NCBI RefSeq assembly: GCF_019392245.1
Contig: NZ_JAHXRL010000002.1
Location: 62,001-126,000 of the forward strand
DNA from: Sulfitobacter sp. CW3
GTDB taxonomy: Bacteria; Pseudomonadota; Alphaproteobacteria; Rhodobacterales; Rhodobacteraceae
DNA: 64,000 nucleotides
Direction of reading: 5' to 3'
Position 1 is the stretch's first letter, and every line of letters begins with the position of its first letter. The position numbers and the translations under genes were made by a program. The notes under the pieces were generated by a model, which was not told where the DNA came from, did no database searches, and worked only from the letters and a program-made list of their open reading frames with translations. This document shows, piece by piece, positions 55,868-64,000 of the stretch.

Positions 55868-56866
55868 ATGTCTCGTAAGCTGATTGGCGCAATTGTTGCG
55901 TTTGGACTGAGCACGACCGGTGTGATGGCTCAGGAGTACCCGACGAAAGAAATCCAAGGCATTATCCAATGGGGTGCTGGTGGATCAACTGATACCGTGA
56001 TGCGGTCTGTGACGCCCCACGCCGAAGCGGCGCTTGGTGGAACGGTTGTGATGCAGAACATGACCGGCGCGGTGGGTGCGATCGCGCTTAACCATGTCGC
56101 AGGCGCAAAGGCTGATGGCTATACGCTGCTGATGGGTGCCGAAAACCCGCTGCTCTACAAGATCATGGGACTGGGTGATAAAGACTATTCCGAATTCACC
56201 CCGATCAACATTCTGGCACGCGGTACGCCAATTCTCGTGGCAAATAACGACGCGCCCTTCGACGATTACGCGGGCATGATGGATTACATCGCGAAAAACC
56301 CAGGCGCGCTGCGGATCGGTTCGACAGGGCCGGGTGGGGTTCCTTCGGTCGTCACTGCGATGATGAACACAGTGGAAGGCAAACTCGACGTAATCGCCGT
56401 ACCCTATGACGGTGACGGCCCTGCGCTGACTGCTTTGCAAGGTGGTGCTATTGACGTCATGCCCGCCGTTTTGGGCGCTGCAATCGAAAGCATCCGTGCC
56501 GGCGCGATGAAACCCATTGCGATTTTCGACGTCGAACAGAACGCAAAGCTGCCGGATGTGCCGCTTGTGACGTCATTCAATGACGGCTACAGCACCTACC
56601 TTCCTTGGGGTCCGTTCTTTGGCGTCTTTACACCAAACGGTACTCCGGACGATGTCGTGGCCAAGCTTAGCGCGGCTTACACAGAAGGTGCAGCACATCC
56701 TGATTTCATCGAATTGATGGATAATCGTGGGTTCACCATGATGGGCATCAGCGGGGCTGAAGCGACTGACTTCCTGTCGAAATGGCAGCAGGGCACAGCA
56801 TGGCTTCTTCAGGACGCGGGCTTGGCTAAGACGTCCCCAGAAGAGTTCGGCATCGCCCGTCCCTAA
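55868..56866 (+). CDS. tctC: Tripartite tricarboxylate transporter solute-binding protein
   Basis: 332 aa. Signal peptide about 1-21 (GVMAQ). It matches the Bug/TctC family: YPTKEIQGIIQWGAGGSTDT at the mature N terminus, AAGGT-type loop replaced here by ALGGTVVMQNMTGAVGAIAL, and later WGPFFGVFTPNGTPDDVV. TctC proteins bind organic acids in the periplasm and deliver them to TctAB. The first gene of the operon, it is followed by a stable TTCG-loop hairpin before tctB. Given the two catabolic genes downstream, the ligand is probably quinate, shikimate or dehydroshikimate. This is inference from context. Confidence 0.9.
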   Translation: MSRKLIGAIVAFGLSTTGVMAQEYPTKEIQGIIQWGAGGSTDTVMRSVTPHAEAALGGTVVMQNMTGAVGAIALNHVAGAKADGYTLLMGAENPLLYKIMGLGDKDYSEFTPINILARGTPILVANNDAPFDDYAGMMDYIAKNPGALRIGSTGPGGVPSVVTAMMNTVEGKLDVIAVPYDGDGPALTALQGGAIDVMPAVLGAAIESIRAGAMKPIAIFDVEQNAKLPDVPLVTSFNDGYSTYLPWGPFFGVFTPNGTPDDVVAKLSAAYTEGAAHPDFIELMDNRGFTMMGISGAEATDFLSKWQQGTAWLLQDAGLAKTSPEEFGIARP

Positions 56867-56889
56867 ACCAAATACCGACGTTGTCGGAC

Positions 56890-56909
56890 GGCTGGCCTTC
56901 GGGCCGGCC
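56890..56909 (+). promoter_or_regulatory. TTCG-tetraloop hairpin between tctC and tctB
   Basis: GGCTGGCC-TTCG-GGCCGGCC, an 8-bp stem with one G-T pair, 24 bases past tctC and with no T-run. Such stems after solute-binding-protein genes usually stabilise the upstream mRNA, so that more binding protein than membrane subunit is made. Confidence 0.65.
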
Positions 56910-56997
56910 AAACTTAGCGCTGCCCGCGCCTCACGATGCTGGGCGGCGCTTTGCGTTCCGGGGAGGAGCCCGGATCAAACCAAGGGAGGAGAGGATC

Positions 56998-57573
56998 ATG
57001 GATCCCGAGTTTAGAGGCGACATTGATCACCACGACGGCACATCCGACGCCACGCCAGGCGGGTATGTTGAAAAACGGCGGCCCGGCGAATTGGGTTTTG
57101 CCCTGTTTCTGACGGTGGCCAGCCTGTTCCTGCTTTATAGCGCTTATGGCATTTCCGGTTTCGAAGCCTTATCCGCGCCGGGGGCCATTCCCATGGCGAC
57201 CACGCTGGTGATGGTGCTTGCGGCGGCTGTTGTTGTCCTGCGTACTGCACGTTTGCCCAAGGTCACGACCGAAACGATTGCCAAAGATATCCTGCCCGGC
57301 ACTGTGATCCTGTTTATCGGCTTTCTGGTGGGGTTCGGCCTGCTGTTAAAACCGCTCGGATTTATCCTGACGGCGGCGCTGTTCCTGATCGTCGCCATCA
57401 AGGTGCTGGCCAAGCGCGGTTGGGGCTATACGCTGGCCGTCGCCTTGGGCTCGCTGGTTGTGATCTGGATCGTATTCCGCGTGGTTTTCACCGTGCTTTT
57501 GCCCGCTGGTATCCTGCCCGAGGCCGAGTTGATCCAGTATTTCCGCACCCTCATTTCAGCGGGAGCATCTTAA
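56998..57573 (+). CDS. tctB: Tripartite tricarboxylate transporter small membrane subunit
   Basis: 191 aa from ATG 56998, with AGGGAGGAG ahead. The longer frame to 56881 starts inside the hairpin region. It has four hydrophobic helices after a polar 30-residue N terminus (GFALFLTVASLFLLYSAYGI, AIPMATTLVMVLAAAVVVL, ILPGTVILFIGFLVGFGLLL, TLAVALGSLVVIWIVFRVVF), the usual TctB topology. The stop overlaps the tctA start (TAATG), so the two membrane subunits are translated together. Confidence 0.9.
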   Translation: MDPEFRGDIDHHDGTSDATPGGYVEKRRPGELGFALFLTVASLFLLYSAYGISGFEALSAPGAIPMATTLVMVLAAAVVVLRTARLPKVTTETIAKDILPGTVILFIGFLVGFGLLLKPLGFILTAALFLIVAIKVLAKRGWGYTLAVALGSLVVIWIVFRVVFTVLLPAGILPEAELIQYFRTLISAGAS

Positions 57574-59078
57574 TGGATATGTTACTCGCGATGCTTACGG
57601 TCTTCACACAGCCTCAGTTGCTGGTGTTGGTCGGCGTGGGCACTTTTGCAGGTATCTATATCGGTGCCATCCCCGGTCTTTCCGTCACCATGGCCGTGTC
57701 GATCCTGATTTCCTTTACCTTTTCATGGGATGTCTACCCTGCGATTTCGCTGATGGTCGGCATCTATATGGGTGGCGTCTATGGCGGGTCACGCACCGCG
57801 ATCCTGCTGAACATTCCCGGCGCGCCGTCGGCCATTGCAACCGCGATGGACGGCTATCCAATGGCACAACGCGGCGAGGCAGGCCAAGCCATCGGCGTCA
57901 CCACGGTCATGTCGTTTTTCGGCGGTCTGATCGGCATTCTGGTGCTGGCGCTTGCTGCGCCCTTCGTTTCAGAATTCGCCCTCAGCTTTCAGCCGCGCGA
58001 TTACATGTTGTTAGCCGTCTTGGGCATTCTGTTGGTCGGGTCGCTGTCCAGCGGCTCTATGGTCAAGGGTATCTTTGCAGGCGCGCTTGGCATTGCCATT
58101 GGCGCTGTGGGCCGCGACCCGCTGACATTCGCGGAACGTTTCACCTTTGACTTCCAGATCATGGAGGGCGGGATTTCCTTTATCGCCGTCATGATCGGGA
58201 TGTTTGGTGTGTCCGAGGCGCTGATTCAGCTGCAGAACGTCAAGCTTAAGGCCGTGCGCCAGAAGATCGACAAAATTGTCCCCTCGTTTGGCACCGTCCG
58301 TAAATATCTACCACTGTCGCTGCAAACCTCGACCATCGGCGTCGTGATCGGGGCGTTGCCCGGCACGGGTGGCGACATCGCGGCACTGATGGCCTATGAC
58401 CACGCGAAACGGGTCACGAAAAACCCCAAAGTGCCTTTTGGCGAAGGCGCTATGGAAGGGTTGGTCGCCCCCGAGACCGCCAATAACGCGGCAGTCGGCG
58501 GCGCATTCATTCCTATGATGACCTTGGGCATCCCCGGCGATGCAGTGACCGCCATCATGATCGGCGCGCTATTTATCCACGGGCTGAACCCCGGCCCTAT
58601 GTTGATGATCGACCAGCCAGATATGTTCTGGTTCATTATCGGTGCCTTGTTCACCGCCAACATTTTCATGCTGATCTTTGGCCTGACCGGCATCAAGATC
58701 TTTACCAAGATCGTCGAGATGCCACGCTCGGTGATCATCCCGCTGATCCTGTTGCTGTCGATTGTCGGTGCCTATGCGGTAAATAACTCGATCACCGACG
58801 TGTACTGGATGCTCGGGTTTGGCGTGTTCGGCTACTTCATGCGCCACTACGGCTATCCCTTGGGGCCGGTCATTCTGGGCGTGATCCTGTCGCGCCTGCT
58901 GGATGATAACTGGCGCCGCGCGATCATCTCGGACCGCGAAGACCTGGGCCGTTTTTTCGACGGCATCTTCGGTAGTCCGCTGTCTTTGGTGCTGTTCGTG
59001 GCCGTGATCCTGATTTTCGTCAGCCAGACACCGCTTTGGACGGCAATGAAAAAACGCCTGTTTAGAAAGACATCGTAA
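57573..59078 (+). CDS. tctA: Tripartite tricarboxylate transporter large membrane subunit
   Basis: 501 aa from ATG 57573, overlapping the tctB stop. About 11-12 membrane helices. TctA signatures are clear: TFAGIYIGAIPGLSVTMAVS, YMGGVYGGSRTAILLNIPGA, IGALPGTGGDIAALMAYDHA and PETANNAAVGGAFIPMMTLG followed by IPGDAVTAIM. The two Gly/Pro-rich segments are the symmetric substrate loops of the family. With TctB it forms the proton- or sodium-driven permease that takes substrate from TctC. Its last base overlaps the dehydrogenase gene (TAATGA). Confidence 0.93.
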   Translation: MDMLLAMLTVFTQPQLLVLVGVGTFAGIYIGAIPGLSVTMAVSILISFTFSWDVYPAISLMVGIYMGGVYGGSRTAILLNIPGAPSAIATAMDGYPMAQRGEAGQAIGVTTVMSFFGGLIGILVLALAAPFVSEFALSFQPRDYMLLAVLGILLVGSLSSGSMVKGIFAGALGIAIGAVGRDPLTFAERFTFDFQIMEGGISFIAVMIGMFGVSEALIQLQNVKLKAVRQKIDKIVPSFGTVRKYLPLSLQTSTIGVVIGALPGTGGDIAALMAYDHAKRVTKNPKVPFGEGAMEGLVAPETANNAAVGGAFIPMMTLGIPGDAVTAIMIGALFIHGLNPGPMLMIDQPDMFWFIIGALFTANIFMLIFGLTGIKIFTKIVEMPRSVIIPLILLLSIVGAYAVNNSITDVYWMLGFGVFGYFMRHYGYPLGPVILGVILSRLLDDNWRRAIISDREDLGRFFDGIFGSPLSLVLFVAVILIFVSQTPLWTAMKKRLFRKTS

Positions 59079-59932
59079 TGACAACTCCTCCTCCTGCAAC
59101 GACGATCAAACTTGGTCTGATCGGGGATAATATCACCCGGTCCAAATCCCCGCGGCTGCACCGCACCGCGGGGCAATTAAGCGGGCTTGACGTGTCGTAT
59201 GACAGGCTGATCCCCAAAGATATGGGACTAAGCTTTGAGGACGTCTTTCGGCAAGCGCAGGATGGTGGGTTCCGGGGCATTAACGTGACCTACCCCTACA
59301 AAGAGCTGGCAACCCAAAAGGTCACTGTGACCGATCCACTGGTGCGCGCCATCGGCGCGGTCAATACCGTGGTGTTTGATGCGGACGGGCCAAAAGGGTT
59401 CAACACCGATTACACAGGTTTCATGAAGGCCTACCGCGATGTGCGTGGTGCGCAGAACCCCGGTGTGGTCTGTCTGATTGGCACAGGTGGCGTGGGCAAA
59501 GCGGTGGCGTTCGGTCTGGTCGCCCTCAAGGCACAGACGATCCGCTGCATCGATCTTGACCCTGCCAAGGCGGCGGCTTTGGCCGATGCGCTGCGCGCCC
59601 TCCGATCCGAGACGGTGATCGAAATATCGACCGATGCGGGTGAAGCTGCCAATGGGGCTGACGGCCTGATCAACTGTACCCCCTTGGGGATGGTCGGCAT
59701 CGGTGGAACCGCGTTGCCAGCGGCGGCAATGCAGGGCGCAAGCTGGGCATTCGATGCGGTCTATACACCCGTCGATACGCAGTTTCTGCAAGATGCGGTG
59801 AACGCCAACCTGACGGTAATTTCCGGATACGAGCTGTTCTTCGGGCAAGGATTGGATGCGTGGGACATCTTTACCGGCGTTGATGTGAACCCGTCAGAAT
59901 TACGTGCGGCTATTCAAGGCGAAGACCTATGA
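59078..59932 (+). CDS. Shikimate/quinate dehydrogenase (AroE family)
   Basis: 284 aa. Substrate-binding motif GDNITRSKSPRLH with the Ser residues, NVTYPYKE with the catalytic Lys, NTDYTGF with the catalytic Asp, and cofactor motif LIGTGGVGKAVAFGL followed by IRCIDLDPAKA. The acidic residue after the last strand (DLD) suggests NAD rather than NADP, as in catabolic YdiB/QuiB-like enzymes. It would oxidise shikimate or quinate to the 3-dehydro compound. It overlaps tctA and the next gene (ATGA), so it is tightly coupled to import and to the dehydratase. This location points to catabolism, not aromatic amino-acid synthesis. Confidence 0.92.
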   Translation: MTTPPPATTIKLGLIGDNITRSKSPRLHRTAGQLSGLDVSYDRLIPKDMGLSFEDVFRQAQDGGFRGINVTYPYKELATQKVTVTDPLVRAIGAVNTVVFDADGPKGFNTDYTGFMKAYRDVRGAQNPGVVCLIGTGGVGKAVAFGLVALKAQTIRCIDLDPAKAAALADALRALRSETVIEISTDAGEAANGADGLINCTPLGMVGIGGTALPAAAMQGASWAFDAVYTPVDTQFLQDAVNANLTVISGYELFFGQGLDAWDIFTGVDVNPSELRAAIQGEDL

Positions 59933-61815
59933 AAACCTCCATCGCCACGGTCTCAATCTCGGGAAATCTGCCGGAAAAGCTTGAAGCGATTGCCGCTGCC
60001 GGGTTTGACGGTATCGAAATCTTTGAACAGGATTTCATCGCCCATGACGGCAACCCGCGCGAAGTTGGCGAACTGATCCGGTCCATGGGCCTTGAGATCA
60101 CGTTGTTCCAACCGTTCCGTGATTTCGAAGGTCTGCCAGAACCCCTGCGCGCCAAAGCGTTTGACCGCGCTGAACGCAAGTTCGACCTGATGCAGGAACT
60201 GGGTACCGATCTGGTGCTGGTTTGCTCGTCCTGCCATCCAGAGGCACTTGGCGGGATCGACCGCGCGGCGGCAGATTTTCATGAACTTGGCGACCGTGCT
60301 GCGAAACGTGATCTGCGCGTCGGCTTCGAGGCATTGGCCTGGGGCCGGCACGTCAATGATCACCGCGATGCGTGGGAAATAGTCCGCCGGGCAGACCACA
60401 ATAACGTCGGCTTGATCCTTGATAGTTTCCACACATTGGCCCGAAAGATTGACCCAGAAACCATCCGTCGCATTCCCGGCGACAAGATATTCTTTGTGCA
60501 ACTTGCCGATGCGCCCTTGATCGACATGGATCTGCTCTACTGGTCCCGCCACTTCCGCAACATGCCCGGCGAAGGCGACCTGCCTGTCGTGGATTTCATG
60601 AAAGCCGTGATGGCGACCGGATATTCAGGCCCGATCTCGCTTGAGATTTTCAACGACCAGTTTCGCGGAGGACGTCCCAAGACCATCGCAAAAGATGGCC
60701 ATCGTTCGCTGATCGCCTTGATGGATGATGTTGCCCGCGATGCGCCGTCCGACTATCCGAACATCGCCCCGATGCCAGAACGGTCGAATGTCGATGGCGT
60801 CGCATTCGTTGAATTCGCAACCCGCGGCGAAGAAGCCCAAGCGTTGGAGGCCATTTTGCACACGCTGGGCTTTCAACGCTCGGGTACGCATATCGCCAAA
60901 AAACTGTCGCTGTGGACCCAAGGCGACATTCGCATTGTCATCAACCGCGAGACCTCTGGCTATGCCAGCAGCGCCTATACCACCCATGGCACGACCGTTT
61001 GTGACATCGGTATCTCGGTTGATGCCGCCGATGAAACGGCGTCCCGCGCGAAATCCTTGGGCGCTGATCCTTTCCAGCAGCCCACCGGCCCCGGAGAGTT
61101 GGACATACCCGCGATCCGTGGCCAAAGCGGCAGCGTGCTGCATTTTATCGATGACAAAAGCGGTCTGAGCGATGTCTGGTCGGTTGAATTTGCCAATGAG
61201 CATACGGACGAAGCGGATGCAGGCCTGAAAAGAATTGATCACCTTGCCCAGACCATGAGCTATGACGAGATGCTAAGCTGGTCGTTGTTCTACACAACGC
61301 TTTTCCAGATGCAGAAGTCACCGATGGTTGATGTGGCTGATCCGGACGGTTTGGTACGCAGTCAGGCGTTGGAAACAGCCGACGGTTCTTTTCGCATCAC
61401 GCTTAATGGGGCAGAGACCCACCGCACGATGGCTGGGAACTTTCTGGCCGACAGCTTTGGTGCGTCTGTTCAGCACATCGCCCTTTCGACAGACGATATC
61501 TTTGCAAGCGCTGCCGCAATGGCAAAGCTGGGTTTTGAACCGCTGCCTATGTCAGAAAACTACTATTCAGATTTGGTCGCGCGTTTTGATCTAAACATGT
61601 ACATGCTCGAGGCCTTGAGGGCTGGCAATATACTGTATGACGAAGACGCAAATGGTTCGTTCTTTCAGTTCTATTCCAAGCCCTACGCCGGCGGTATGTT
61701 TTTTGAAATCGTAGAACGGCGTGGCAACTACAAAGGCTACGGCGCGCCGAATGCACCGTTCCGCATTGCTGCTCAAAAGCGGCTGATGCGCCCCAAGGGG
61801 ATGCCACGGCTCTGA
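59929..61815 (+). CDS. quiC: Bifunctional 3-dehydroshikimate dehydratase with HPPD-like domain
   Basis: 628 aa. The first half (about 1-285) is an AP-endonuclease-2/xylose-isomerase-like TIM barrel with metal ligands in DGIEIFEQDFI, LVCSSCHPEALGG, VGFEALAWGRHVND, LILDSFHTLA and ISLEIFNDQFRGG. It is the 3-dehydroshikimate dehydratase domain giving protocatechuate. The second half (about 295-628) has two vicinal-oxygen-chelate units like 4-hydroxyphenylpyruvate dioxygenase (DGVAFVEFATRGEEAQALEA, SVQHIALSTDDIFA, GGMFFEIVERRGNYKGYGA), whose metal ligands are visible but whose reaction in QuiC proteins is unclear. Length matches known QuiC1/QsuB fusions. It ends the operon. Protocatechuate ring-cleavage genes are not in the window. 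Confidence 0.92.
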   Translation: MKTSIATVSISGNLPEKLEAIAAAGFDGIEIFEQDFIAHDGNPREVGELIRSMGLEITLFQPFRDFEGLPEPLRAKAFDRAERKFDLMQELGTDLVLVCSSCHPEALGGIDRAAADFHELGDRAAKRDLRVGFEALAWGRHVNDHRDAWEIVRRADHNNVGLILDSFHTLARKIDPETIRRIPGDKIFFVQLADAPLIDMDLLYWSRHFRNMPGEGDLPVVDFMKAVMATGYSGPISLEIFNDQFRGGRPKTIAKDGHRSLIALMDDVARDAPSDYPNIAPMPERSNVDGVAFVEFATRGEEAQALEAILHTLGFQRSGTHIAKKLSLWTQGDIRIVINRETSGYASSAYTTHGTTVCDIGISVDAADETASRAKSLGADPFQQPTGPGELDIPAIRGQSGSVLHFIDDKSGLSDVWSVEFANEHTDEADAGLKRIDHLAQTMSYDEMLSWSLFYTTLFQMQKSPMVDVADPDGLVRSQALETADGSFRITLNGAETHRTMAGNFLADSFGASVQHIALSTDDIFASAAAMAKLGFEPLPMSENYYSDLVARFDLNMYMLEALRAGNILYDEDANGSFFQFYSKPYAGGMFFEIVERRGNYKGYGAPNAPFRIAAQKRLMRPKGMPRL

Positions 61816-61974
61816 CCTTGGCGCCGGGATCGGAATGGTTCGACTGCAACGCATCGCGGCACCCCCGACTATACGCTCATCGGTTGGCGGCTAGGCTCTG
61901 CGTTATTTTCTAGTGGACCGTTTTCTCAGAGCATCAATTAATGACGTCCGAGCGGGCGGTTTCCCAAAACGATC

Positions 61975-62006
61975 CCCCCGCGCCGCCAAGTTGGGCAGCG
62001 CGGGGG
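61975..62006 (-). terminator. Terminator of katG
   Basis: CCCCCGCGC and GCGCGGGGG form a 9-bp stem with a 14-base loop, 12 bases past the katG stop. On the minus strand it runs into GATCGTTTTGG. It may also end the quiC transcript arriving from the other side. Confidence 0.55.
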
Positions 62007-62017
62007 CGTAGGTAGAA

Positions 62018-64000
<1,983 letters not shown>

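Overview
The window is dense, GC-rich chromosomal DNA from an alphaproteobacterium. The gene set points to Rhodobacterales, most likely the marine Roseobacter group: dimethylglycine-dehydrogenase-like flavoprotein, TctABC-type tripartite tricarboxylate transporter, QuiC-type dehydroshikimate dehydratase, coniferyl aldehyde dehydrogenase and a TPR-sulfotransferase. This is inferred from gene content, as there is no rRNA or marker phylogeny here. About 46 protein genes, one tRNA and one decayed gene can be supported. No CRISPR array, intact insertion sequence, prophage or integrase was seen.

Layout. 1-3309: four genes with ATGA stop/start overlaps (aldo/keto reductase, FAD oxidoreductase, DUF938 methyltransferase, GH25 lysozyme lipoprotein). 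3329-10256: a minus-strand catabolic block of a dimethylglycine-dehydrogenase-like enzyme, then the tight unit hydroxyacid dehydrogenase - gamma-glutamyltransferase - FAD-linked D-lactate/glycolate-type dehydrogenase. 10383-13543: SH3 protein, quinone oxidoreductase, a cluster of three hairpins, a BON-MscS channel and tRNA-Gln(TTG). 13664-17303: an ArsP-type permease/thioredoxin/OsmC operon behind an ArsR-like operator, then GFA, rhodanese and YdhR-like proteins. 17596-23712: TPR-sulfotransferase, GAF histidine kinase, class V aminotransferase and BenE. 23828-32114: a two-subunit molybdenum hydroxylase with a divergent TetR gene and twin operators, a broken haloalkane dehalogenase beside another TetR gene, an exonuclease, a DMT transporter and coniferyl aldehyde dehydrogenase.

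32136-54891 is the unusual part, a cell-surface island. A minus-strand operon encodes a 170-aa secreted protein, an 882-aa secreted DUF11-repeat protein and a 1912-aa protein with DUF11/SdrD-like domains and a predicted outer-membrane barrel. On the other side of a three-gene signalling cluster (atypical receiver, LuxR-type regulator, hybrid kinase with Hpt) lies a roughly 1622-aa DUF11/GEVED protein. The large proteins share calcium-loop-like motifs, and the secreted ones share a similar C-terminal beta module. I infer one regulated surface-adhesion or surface-layer system. A clan-A glycosidase-like protein and a lysozyme-like muramidase flank it, and a candidate small RNA with a strong terminator precedes the last surface gene.

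55034-61815 is a complete-looking quinate/shikimate utilisation operon: TetR regulator with two spaced operator copies, TctC-TctB-TctA transporter, shikimate/quinate dehydrogenase and bifunctional QuiC. They would import a hydroaromatic acid and convert it to protocatechuate. The window ends inside katG (minus strand).
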